This document shows, in pieces, positions 1 to 6,910 of a stretch of DNA of 10,398 nt. Both the position numbers and the translations under genes were made by a program. Position 1 is the stretch's first letter; every line of letters starts with the position of its first letter. The DNA comes from CAZEDK01 sp964511025. GTDB taxonomy: Bacteria > Patescibacteriota > Gracilibacteria > UBA1369 > GWF2-33-10. Location of the stretch: positions 1 through 10,398 of the forward strand of contig CAZEDK010000048.1 in NCBI GenBank assembly GCA_964511025.1, in the 5' to 3' direction. Under the pieces are notes generated by a model, which did no database searches, was not told the origin of the DNA, and saw only the letters and a program-made list of their open reading frames with translations.

Positions 1-93
1 GCAACTTATTTTATTTCTATGTATTTGCTAAGGGCCTTTTCAGAGGAAGATATGGATGTCATAAAGAAGCTAGTCAAAATAAAGAACGTATAG
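1..93 (+). CDS. C-terminal end of a convergent gene, possibly a polysaccharide flippase (partial)
   Basis: The frame starting at base 1 is open from the window edge to a TAG at 91-93. It gives about 30 residues: a hydrophobic stretch (ATYFISMYLL) followed by an amphipathic, charged tail (RAFSEEDMDVIKKLVKIKNV). A last membrane helix followed by a short tail with 'SEEDMDVIKKL' resembles the C-termini of Wzx/PST-family oligosaccharide flippases as I remember them, and such a gene would fit beside this glycosyltransferase operon. The frame runs on the opposite strand to all the others and overlaps the last 20 bases of the ALG11-like gene, so the two would converge tail to tail. The ATG at 19 is probably internal. 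With only 31 codons visible, both the reality of the gene and the flippase identity are inference. Confidence 0.42.
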   Translation, partial: ATYFISMYLLRAFSEEDMDVIKKLVKIKNV

Positions 94-1207
94 CCTCTTT
101 AATCCTTTTTTCAAATATCCTGTAATCATATTTTCTTGACTTTTTAATTGCCGAAATTGATAATTTTTTCATTAGTTTTTCATTTTTTATTAAGTCTTGT
201 GTGTATTTAATCATTTCTTCAGGCTTATCCCACAAAAATCCGTTTTTTTTGTGGTCTACTATTTCTGGCTGCCCACCTTTATTTATTACTACTGGCACGC
301 AACCTGCAGCCATGGCCTCGACTGTAGAAATACCGAAGTTCTCCATTTCATCTGGATGAGTTTCACCATAACCTCTGGCGTGCCAATAAATCTTACAGTT
401 GGATATAAAATTTAATAAACTCTTATGTTCCATATTTTCATGGAATATTATCGGGAATCCTTTAGCTTTAGATTTTAACATATCATAGTAACTATTATCA
501 TAAAGATTATTGCCCTCTTTGAATACACCTATTATATGAAATTTCCAATTACTACCAAGCTTACTATACAATTTCCTAAATGCTTCGATCATGACTTCTA
601 TCTTTTTGTCATTGGTCAATCTACCTATAGTTAGAATATAATTTTTCTTTTTATTATTTACCGGAATATCGTCTATAAAAACTGGAGGGTTAACAATTAA
701 AGATTCTTTGTTATCAGAATATTTTTTAATCTCTTTTCTCGTAAATTCGCTATTTGATATTATTACGTCGTATTTAAAAGCCTTTTTGGGATTAATCAAT
801 AAAAAATTAGTTAATTTTTTCCACCCGGTCTTTAAACGAGGAAATTGTTTATAATTTATATAACACACGGTCTTACATTTTATTTCTTTATAAAACATTC
901 CATTGCTACCGGTATCAAATATTAAATCGTAACCTTTTATTCGTAACATTCTTTTAGTATAGAAAGAGAGTTTATACGTATTTAAAGTTGGAATTTTAGT
1001 TAATAAATTACATAATATTCCTAAATTCTTGATCCCTACATTGGCTAACTTTACACCAAAAAAATTTTCAATTTCTTTAAGATTTGCCTTATATGGTGCG
1101 TAAATATCAACTTTATTATCTTTAGATAGTATTGAAGCTATTGTTAGCGAAATTATCTCTCCACCACCATAAACACTAATCTGTGGATGAAATATTGCGA
1201 TTTTCAT
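74..1207 (-). CDS. ALG11-like GT4 family glycosyltransferase
   Basis: This 377-residue protein is a retaining GT-B transferase expected to act on the cytosolic face of the membrane, moving a sugar from a nucleotide donor to a lipid-linked glycan. The N-terminal domain opens with the Gly-rich loop FHPQISVYGGGE (residues 6-17), close to the HPYCNAGGGGE start of eukaryotic ALG11. Further parallels are VCYINY (114-119), SNSEF (151-155), NPP (173-175) and TIGRL (193-197). The C-terminal domain has the GT4 acid pair E289-x7-E297 in ENFGISTVEAMAAGCVPVV and then GGQPEIV (311-317), which bind the donor. The start ATG forms a 4-bp ATGA overlap with the preceding membrane-protein gene, which suggests translational coupling; no close Shine-Dalgarno is visible. 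It is the last gene of the operon. The fold and family are clear. Mannose as substrate is only suggested by ALG11 similarity, and bacterial relatives of this subfamily also exist. Confidence 0.9.
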   Translation of the reverse strand: MKIAIFHPQISVYGGGEIISLTIASILSKDNKVDIYAPYKANLKEIENFFGVKLANVGIKNLGILCNLLTKIPTLNTYKLSFYTKRMLRIKGYDLIFDTGSNGMFYKEIKCKTVCYINYKQFPRLKTGWKKLTNFLLINPKKAFKYDVIISNSEFTRKEIKKYSDNKESLIVNPPVFIDDIPVNNKKKNYILTIGRLTNDKKIEVMIEAFRKLYSKLGSNWKFHIIGVFKEGNNLYDNSYYDMLKSKAKGFPIIFHENMEHKSLLNFISNCKIYWHARGYGETHPDEMENFGISTVEAMAAGCVPVVINKGGQPEIVDHKKNGFLWDKPEEMIKYTQDLIKNEKLMKKLSISAIKKSRKYDYRIFEKRIKEAIRSLF

Positions 1208-1770
1208 TTTTTATATGTTTTCCCTGCTATTGATGCAAGTATGAACGAAGCTGAAAAAAAGTATAATGAAAAAACTTCAAAATAATCTTCAGTTATGTTA
1301 TGAAATTCAAAATCAGAAAATATTGCTATAATTTTTAAAAATATCGCAAATAAAAACAAATAAATCCAATCCGGTTTTTTTATAAATTCTGCAATAAAAA
1401 ATTTGATAAAAAAAGCCATGGTCATGAGAAATGCTATAACATATAAAATGTTGACCAATATGACTGGATCTATTCTTATTAACCCAGCAATATGCTTAGA
1501 TAGAATAATATGAAATCTTAAATATTTGTTAGCCAGGCCATAAAAAAATATTAAAAATAATGATACCCAAAACGAAGTAGAATGCAAACCTTTGGAAAGA
1601 TACAAGTTTATTAAAATCACTAGTAGTATGATGAAAAATAATAAATAAGTTGCAATTTTTAGGTAACCGAGTCTGAATATGTATGATATAAATAATATAC
1701 AAACAAAAATAATAAAGCTTAGGATAGCCCATAATAAATAGTTGCTAATCTTATTTAAACTTTTTTTCAA
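1204..1770 (-). CDS. Small polytopic membrane protein of unknown function
   Basis: I do not recognise a family. The chosen start is a TTG at 1768-1770, giving 188 residues; it follows an AGGGG ribosome-binding site at a 6-nt spacing, and the upstream GT4 gene stops at 1772-1774. A longer reading from a TTG at 1806 would add 12 residues but overlap the GT4 gene by 35 bases with no such site. The protein is almost entirely hydrophobic, with about six likely membrane segments (roughly residues 11-31, 37-57, 65-80, 102-128, 133-150 and 164-182). It has a short Lys-rich N-terminus and a Lys-rich C-terminus (AGKTYKK). Acidic residues sit just before and inside the last segment (FSDFEFHNITEDYFEVF, 151-167). 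Its stop overlaps the ATG of the next GT4 gene as ATGA. The operon position suggests an accessory role in glycan assembly or translocation, but no catalytic motif is visible. Confidence 0.75.
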   Translation of the reverse strand: MKKSLNKISNYLLWAILSFIIFVCILFISYIFRLGYLKIATYLLFFIILLVILINLYLSKGLHSTSFWVSLFLIFFYGLANKYLRFHIILSKHIAGLIRIDPVILVNILYVIAFLMTMAFFIKFFIAEFIKKPDWIYLFLFAIFLKIIAIFSDFEFHNITEDYFEVFSLYFFSASFILASIAGKTYKK

Positions 1771-1771
1771 A

Positions 1772-2905
1772 TTAATCCCCTGGACGATGTTTATTTTTGT
1801 ATTCAATTAGTATCTTTTCAATTTTTCCAGCAGATTTTTGCCAGTTGAATTTTGATAGAACGTACTTTTGGCCTTCAATACCTCTTTTTTTGCGATACTT
1901 TGGATTCTTTATAAGAAGTCTTATTTTTTTGATTAGGCTATAAATGTCGTCATTTTTAAAATACTCTACTTTGTCTTTGTATACTTCCTTGAATATTGGT
2001 ATGTCGGAGCATATACAAGATTTGCCACAAGCCAAAGCTTCTGCAGGCGGCATTCCAAAACCCTCAAAGGAAGATGGAAATACCATAAACATTGATTTTA
2101 TTATCTCGTTATATTTTTCTGCATCATCAACCATGTTTTTAAACTTAATCGTAACTCTTAATTTTTTAGCTAAATTGGCTAAGTCATATTTTTCTGGGCC
2201 ATCCCCTATTATTACTAACTTTGGAGGATTTTCAATTTTTGAAAGAGATCTTATTAATAAGTCTAAATTTTTTGATCTTATTAAGCGACCGATGAATATA
2301 ACCTGGTTTTCTTCTTTAATAGCTTGAGATTTTTTAGTTCTTTCTACGCCTGGATATATATAATCTGTAACTTCTTTGTTTATCCATTGTTCACATTTTT
2401 CCTTGCTTAATTTCGAACTGGCTAATAAAATGTCAGATTGTTGATATGCCAACCTTGTTTTTTCCCAAAGTTTTTTGTATTTACCTAAATATTGGTCTTG
2501 CCATTCCTTTCCTAACTCTTCAGATAACCAATTAGGGGTTTCAAAATGAAAGTTAGCCACTGGTATTTTATATCTTTTTCCTAATTTGACAGCCTTAATA
2601 GCTGAACCTGTTAAATATCCAATTACAAACTCAAATTTTTCTTTTTTAAATAAGTTTCGCACTATTAAATTTGTATGTAAGTAATCGATTAAGGCATTAA
2701 TTTTTCCATAACCCTTAAAATATAGACTTATTTCTTTTCTAGTTACAAATTTGACTGTGCTATTAGGATAAAAATACAAAAAATGATTTTTATTTGTAAT
2801 AACAGTTACGTCATTATTTTTGCTAAGATACTCCGCAAACTTTAACATGGAATAGTACCCACCACCACCATACCTATAAGTATCTAAGAGAAATAATAGT
2901 TTCAT
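1772..2905 (-). CDS. GT4 family glycosyltransferase
   Basis: A 377-residue retaining GT-B glycosyltransferase, soluble or peripheral on the inner face of the membrane. The N-terminal acceptor domain begins MKLLFLLDTYRYGGGGYYSM, with the glycine loop at residues 13-16. The donor domain starts at FIGRLIRSKNLDLLI (204-218), continues through VIIGDGPE (231-238), and carries the GT4 acid pair E281-x7-E289 in SSFEGFGMPPAEALACGK. The ATG at 2903-2905 shares one base with the TAA of the upstream GT-C gene and is preceded by GAGGT at an 8-nt spacing, so the start is well supported. The protein ends RPGD just before the TTG of the next gene. All hallmark residues are present, so it should be active. 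The sugar and acceptor cannot be told from sequence. The N-terminal half contains an HFETPNW stretch (120-126), a position where related enzymes contact the acceptor. Confidence 0.92.
   Translation of the reverse strand: MKLLFLLDTYRYGGGGYYSMLKFAEYLSKNNDVTVITNKNHFLYFYPNSTVKFVTRKEISLYFKGYGKINALIDYLHTNLIVRNLFKKEKFEFVIGYLTGSAIKAVKLGKRYKIPVANFHFETPNWLSEELGKEWQDQYLGKYKKLWEKTRLAYQQSDILLASSKLSKEKCEQWINKEVTDYIYPGVERTKKSQAIKEENQVIFIGRLIRSKNLDLLIRSLSKIENPPKLVIIGDGPEKYDLANLAKKLRVTIKFKNMVDDAEKYNEIIKSMFMVFPSSFEGFGMPPAEALACGKSCICSDIPIFKEVYKDKVEYFKNDDIYSLIKKIRLLIKNPKYRKKRGIEGQKYVLSKFNWQKSAGKIEKILIEYKNKHRPGD
1777..1781 (-). promoter_or_regulatory. Ribosome binding site deciding the TTG start of the small membrane protein
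   Basis: On the coding strand the bases read AGGGG-ATTAAT-TTG. This places a purine-rich Shine-Dalgarno-like site 6 nt before a TTG at 1770, across the stop codon of the upstream gene. It is the main argument for the shorter, non-ATG start. Confidence 0.5.
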
Positions 2906-3877
2906 TATAGTCTACCTCTTTTCATATCATAGATGCTGATTACAGGGTTGGCATAAACCTTATTCTTTACGTCATATATTGAATTATAATATGTATTTGG
3001 TTTGAGATTTAAATCGTGAATGTAATATTTTTCTTTGTAATCCTTTATTACTCTAATCACGTTGTGGTCGTTAAATTTACTATCAAAGATTAATTTTGCA
3101 TGTCTGCCGAGATAGTACTGCCCTCCAAGTATCCAATCTTCAAGAATCCACAAATCTGTTATTTTATTGCCTGATAAAAATGACCCCTGGATTTCCTCAA
3201 ATGTTAGCTTCTTGAATTTAAGGTTATTCTGATCAACAAAGTAGTATATATTGTAACTAGCCCCTGGGATTCCGGTCTCACTAAAAATTACTATACCTGC
3301 CTCATGTTCATCCGTTGTAACAGTTGAACATTCACAATTAAGTTGCTTTAGGTATTTCCCAGCTGCTTTAAATGTTAGAATATTTTCAAATCCGGTTTTT
3401 TCGCCTATGAATTGTTGCTTTGCTATTGGTAAAAATGCCCCAGATAAGAGAATAAACACAATAAAAGTAATGTTTCCATTTAAAACTATATTCTTAAACT
3501 TATTATTTAAATGTAGGTATAAAAATTTCATATACATCACTACACCAAGCCCTATTAATATACTTAAGAGCGGGATTATGAATAGTCTTACGTACCTTTT
3601 GTCGAGCAATATGCCAGAAAAGCCTACACAAATTAATAATACTAACATATCAAATGATCCTTTTTTTCTTCTGAACACCAGATAAAGAAAACCTACAAAA
3701 ATAAAAGGAGTTAAAAGACTAATGGTTGTAAAAAAATTAATAATAAAATTAATAAATACCACATGTGGGCTGTTGCCACTAATAATTAGTGATTCGTAAT
3801 ACTCCTGTAAAGAGGGGCTATAGAAAGATTTTCCAAAGAATTGCCTTATAAAATAGAACGCGCCCAGCAATAACAAT
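2905..3877 (-). CDS. Large GT-C-like membrane protein, C-terminal part (gene broken by assembly gap)
   Basis: This is the downstream part of the gene that begins at 4927. It runs from the gap edge to the TAA at 2905-2907, with 323 fully readable codons. The apparent TTG 'start' at 3876 is simply the first whole codon after the Ns and is probably an internal Leu in a membrane helix (LLLLGAFYF). Four further membrane segments follow (about residues 40-67, 76-92, 96-117 and 135-152 of this part). The third is preceded by DKRYVRLFIIP, an Arg-Tyr...Pro pattern common in late helices of GT-C transferases. The last ~165 residues are polar and probably lie outside the cell, with a CEC pair (181-183), TTDEHEAG (187-194) and WILEDWILGGQYYLG (243-257). 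Joined with the N-terminal part, the protein would be about 670 residues with a C-terminal extracytoplasmic domain, as in STT3/PMT-like proteins. The stop overlaps the next ATG by one base. Confidence 0.8.
2914..2918 (-). promoter_or_regulatory. Shine-Dalgarno site of the GT4 gene starting at 2905
   Basis: The coding strand reads AAGAGGTAGACTATA before the ATG. GAGGT lies 8 nt upstream of the start, inside the last codons of the preceding gene. It is the best Shine-Dalgarno match in the window and shows that at least some internal operon genes are translated from their own site. Confidence 0.6.
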
Positions 3878-3966
3878 NNNNNNNNNNNNNNNNNNNNNNN
3901 NNNNNNNNNNNNNNNNNNNNNNNNNNNNNNNNNNNNNNNNNNNNNNNNNNNNNNNNNNNNNNNNNN
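3878..3966. other. Assembly gap (89 Ns)
   Basis: A continuous run of Ns lies inside the large membrane-protein gene. The frame entering the gap (320 whole codons from 4927, one base left over) and the frame leaving it (one base before the codon at 3876) agree only if the gap length is 1 modulo 3. Eighty-nine is 2 modulo 3, so the number of Ns looks like a scaffolder estimate and not a measured length. Confidence 0.99.
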
Positions 3967-4927
3967 GGATTCTCTCAGGATCGTTTTTTAATAACCACCT
4001 GAATTTATTATTAATACTATTTAGTTTTGATTTTATTAAATTCTTTTGCCTGAATATAAAAAAAACAAGAACAATGCTTAGAACAATACAAAAATATATT
4101 AATAATTTATTTGAAAATAATTTTAAAATTACAATATAAAAATTAACTATTTTGTCATACCTTCTTTCGATATTGATAAATAATCTGTTACGTATAGCCA
4201 GGTCTATTATTTTTACTACAATTATTGCAAGAATTAATGCTGCTAAATCAAAATAAAATTTATTAATTGAACGTTTGTATCTCTTATTCTTTATGGATGA
4301 GTATATTTTTGGAATTTTTTTATAGATAAGTATAATAATAAAGGCTAAGACATAAATTAACATTAACTGGGCAGTACGATGAAATAAAAAAGCCATTAAT
4401 AATAGTATAAGTATTAGGGCCCAGTATAATAGATTATTTTTATGCCCGTCATTTTTAAGAATTTTAATAAAAACCCATAGAAGGATTATGGAAATAAAAA
4501 TTACCATAATTCTACCTGAAGCGTTCCAGGCTGTATACTGCAAATAATAAGGACTTAAAGAGAATACCAAGGAAGTAATATAAGCTGTGGTAAAATCTTT
4601 GATATTGTATATTAAGATAAATAAAGAAAGCACACTCGTAACACCTATAAAAATGCCGAAAATAAGGATTGAGTAGCCCATTGACCATCCTGTTAAAGTT
4701 GAAAAAATAGATAAAAAGAACATCAACCCACTGGGGTATGAAAAAGGATAATAACCAAATAAAGATGCTGGATGGAAAACCCATTTTGCATAACCATATA
4801 TAGAAATAGAATCAGCCAGTGCGTGTATTGTAAAACTATCATAAGTTTCTTGGTATTTGGAGTTTATTCTAACTGATATGCTTAGCAATATTAATAAGAT
4901 GAGCAATAATTTTTCTTTATTAGTCAT
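3967..4927 (-). CDS. Large GT-C-like membrane protein, N-terminal part (gene broken by assembly gap)
   Basis: The gene starts at the ATG at 4925-4927, 17 bp after the GT2 stop, and gives 320 residues before the Ns. Residues 7-19 form the first membrane helix. A conserved-looking loop follows: ETYDSFTIHALADSI (27-41), then WVFHPASLFGYYPFSYPSG (49-67). An acidic residue straight after the first helix (D30) followed by His, Asp and aromatic-Pro motifs is what GT-C enzymes use to bind a polyprenyl-phosphate sugar and metal outside the cell. I associate this particular loop pattern with archaeal membrane proteins of surface-glycan loci. About eight more hydrophobic segments follow. It is not a classical STT3, as I see no WWDYG motif in the visible parts, though some residues are lost in the gap. 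A GT-C transferase or glycan-transfer enzyme is the best guess, with moderate certainty. The apparent reading past the Ns in this frame is an artefact. Confidence 0.8.
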
Positions 4928-4944
4928 TTTAGTATTTTATTAAT

Positions 4945-5925
4945 TTAGCCTTTTATCACTTTAAATCTTAAATTATAGTCCCATGCAGTTTTTCGCTGTA
5001 TCAAAAACCCTATAATAATCCCAAGGGCCCTAATAGTCCAACTAAAAAGTGAGAATAACAAATCCTTAAAACTTTTTTTTCTTATAAATAAAAGAATAAG
5101 TAAAATAGACGTGGTGGTTGCATAGTATAAAAAAACGATCTTGGTGAAATACAAAGAGAAAAGAGCAATTAATAATAAAAAGTACCAAATGAGGGTTATT
5201 ATATATATTCTTAATTTTAATAAATATTTAACGGAATAACCAGATTTAATGCTCAATCTTAATACTTGTCCAAAGCCATTCATGTAGCCAGCCTTCCATT
5301 TTTTGAGTAAGATATTTGTTGTCGGTTCTCTGTAGAAATAATGCACAGCAAAAGGTATTCTTAATCTCAAGATTTTATAATTACGCTTAATTAACTCAAA
5401 ACCCAGTTCAGATTCTTCAGCTGAAAATAGGTACGGATTAGAAAGATAGCCAATTTTTTGTATAGCGGATCTTCTGTATAAACCCCCTCCATCTAAATAA
5501 TCAACTTCACCTGTGTTAATTCGTTTATAATATTTTTGAGCTCTTTTAGATAATATATTTCCTGTGTATGGCTCATGTATTAGACCACCTATGGCTGCGA
5601 CATTTTGATCAATAAATTTTGGTAATGCCTTTTTTATAAAGTTCTTATCAAGTATCATATCTCCATCTAAAGCTAATATAAATTCTCCTCTGCTTGCCCT
5701 ATAACCTACTTCCAAAGCTACTGCTGGGGTTTTGATAGAATTTTTATTTATCTGCAATATTTTTACTGGATATTTTTTTGCAATTTCTACAGTATTATCA
5801 TCTGATAAAGAATCTACTACTATAACTTCTCCGCCAAATTCTTTGACTGCTTCTAAAGAAGACTCAACAGATTTTGCAATGTTAGCCTCTTCATTATACG
5901 CCTTTATAATAATTGATACTTTCAT
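4945..5925 (-). CDS. GT2 family glycosyltransferase with C-terminal membrane anchor
   Basis: A 326-residue inverting GT-A transferase acting at the cytosolic face. It begins VSIIIKAYNEEANI (3-16), the classic GT2 start. The donor-binding acid region is VVDSLSDDNT (36-45) and the metal-binding DxD is D87-G-D89 in ALDGDM. An acceptor-side GGGLYRRSAI (146-155) is followed by SAEESELG (168-175), where the acids probably include the catalytic base. After residue 238 there are three hydrophobic helices (about 240-259, 263-281 and 294-309), so the enzyme is membrane-anchored, as in dolichyl-phosphate-sugar synthases with C-terminal helices and in other lipid-acceptor GT2 enzymes. It could charge polyprenyl phosphate for the GT-C enzymes encoded either side, or extend the lipid-linked chain; the sequence does not decide. 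Its ATG lies inside the upstream deacetylase gene (32-bp overlap), with only a weak TTGGCAA before it. Confidence 0.92.
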   Translation of the reverse strand: MKVSIIIKAYNEEANIAKSVESSLEAVKEFGGEVIVVDSLSDDNTVEIAKKYPVKILQINKNSIKTPAVALEVGYRASRGEFILALDGDMILDKNFIKKALPKFIDQNVAAIGGLIHEPYTGNILSKRAQKYYKRINTGEVDYLDGGGLYRRSAIQKIGYLSNPYLFSAEESELGFELIKRNYKILRLRIPFAVHYFYREPTTNILLKKWKAGYMNGFGQVLRLSIKSGYSVKYLLKLRIYIITLIWYFLLLIALFSLYFTKIVFLYYATTTSILLILLFIRKKSFKDLLFSLFSWTIRALGIIIGFLIQRKTAWDYNLRFKVIKG

Positions 5926-6910
5926 TTGCCAATTTATTTATTTTATCATATAGTGAATAATTATTTAACTTTAATTTAAACTGAAATAGATTATGTGGTG
6001 GAGATACCCGTTTTAGCCTAAAAGGGTTAGAGTTTATAGTATTTACTCCATTGATCCAACTCAGAGCACAACTATACCGATATTTTTTCAATATGTCTAT
6101 TTCACGGTTTGAAAAGGTTGATTCACTTCCATAAGGATAGGAAAAAAAAGTAACATTGCTTTTGATGAACTTTTCAATTCTTTTTCTAGAATGTAAGAGC
6201 TCATTGTGAACCTCAACTTTTCCCAGTGTGGAAAGAACCGAATGGCTTTTGGAATGAGACCCAAAAGTAATTAAACCACTCTTATTCATTTCTCTTACAT
6301 CTTGCCAGTCCATCATAATACTAAAAAAATCTTTTTTCTTTAAATTATTTTCCTTAAGCAATTTATCCGCTACTTTATTTTTATTAAAATTTGGAAGCTT
6401 AGAAATTTGATTGATCATACTTACAATTATTTTTTCACTTATTTCATCACGTTGATTTATCAATCCTAATCTCAATAATGTTTTTTTAAGAGTCCTGCTG
6501 CCTTTGAGTTCCTTGCATACATAACTGACTATATCTACAAATGGCAAAGCCTTTTTATCTATATAATCAGTTGTTAAAAATATAGTAGCTGGTAGGTGGT
6601 ATTTATTTAATAAATTAAAGGCTACTGTAAAGTTATCTTTATAACCATCATCAAACGTTATTATAACACTATTAGAGTCTAATTCACGCCTTTTCCTAAG
6701 CGACTCAACAAATGAATCTAGAGATATGACATTGAATTTCTCAGAAAGAGTAAACAGTTGTTTTTCGAAAATACTTTTTCCTGTCTGATTATTTGAATAG
6801 AAACTATTCTCATTAGTACTCGGCACACTATGGTAGATAAGTATCAAAACTGAATTCATTTTATTGTGACTTTCCGTTATGTTAGCTAAACTAATTTTAC
6901 GATTGTTCAT
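5894..6910 (-). CDS. NodB-type polysaccharide deacetylase family protein
   Basis: A carbohydrate esterase 4-type protein expected to remove N- or O-acetyl groups from a glycan using a bound metal. Motif 1 is TFDDGY (85-90), with D87 as the likely base and D88 a metal ligand. Motif 2 is H219-SKS-H223 in FGSHSKSH, giving the two metal-binding His. Motif 3 is FSYPYG (256-261). IYHSV (25-29) is the typical first strand of this subfamily. About 60-90 residues separate motif 1 and motif 2, a helical insertion common in the longer NodB proteins. The first ATG makes a 4-bp ATGA overlap with the GT4 upstream. A second ATG at 6857-6859 (residue 18) would give the more usual short N-terminus before ILIYHSV and is a real alternative. 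No signal peptide is seen from either start, so it may work in the cytosol on a lipid-linked intermediate. A sugar-bound substrate is inferred. Confidence 0.9.
   Translation of the reverse strand: MNNRKISLANITESHNKMNSVLILIYHSVPSTNENSFYSNNQTGKSIFEKQLFTLSEKFNVISLDSFVESLRKRRELDSNSVIITFDDGYKDNFTVAFNLLNKYHLPATIFLTTDYIDKKALPFVDIVSYVCKELKGSRTLKKTLLRLGLINQRDEISEKIIVSMINQISKLPNFNKNKVADKLLKENNLKKKDFFSIMMDWQDVREMNKSGLITFGSHSKSHSVLSTLGKVEVHNELLHSRKRIEKFIKSNVTFFSYPYGSESTFSNREIDILKKYRYSCALSWINGVNTINSNPFRLKRVSPPHNLFQFKLKLNNYSLYDKINKLANESINYYKGV

Noticed and set aside
243..250. Runs of eight identical bases (also 5073-5080 and 8820-8827) as phase-variation switches
   Set aside because: Runs of this length are expected in DNA this AT-rich, the frames are intact, and the tracts are not near gene starts.
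1944..2327. Plus-strand open frame of 127 codons
   Set aside because: It lies entirely opposite the well-supported GT4 gene (1772-2905), has no recognisable motif and is a typical shadow in AT-rich DNA.
3407..3685. Plus-strand open frame of 92 codons
   Set aside because: It is antisense to the membrane-protein gene and its composition merely mirrors hydrophobic codons; no ribosome binding site or motif.
3818..3876. Reading frame continuing past the Ns from the N-terminal half of the GT-C gene
   Set aside because: The 19 residues after the gap are out of frame with the real C-terminal part, which continues open for 323 codons as a plausible membrane protein.
3874..3876. TTG as the start of an independent 323-residue protein
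   Set aside because: It is the first complete codon beside the gap, has no visible upstream signal and sits in a hydrophobic helix; a continuation of the 4927 gene is far more likely.
4512..4784. Overlapping minus-strand frame of 90 codons
   Set aside because: It is an alternative frame inside the N-terminal part of the GT-C gene, without a start signal or conserved features.
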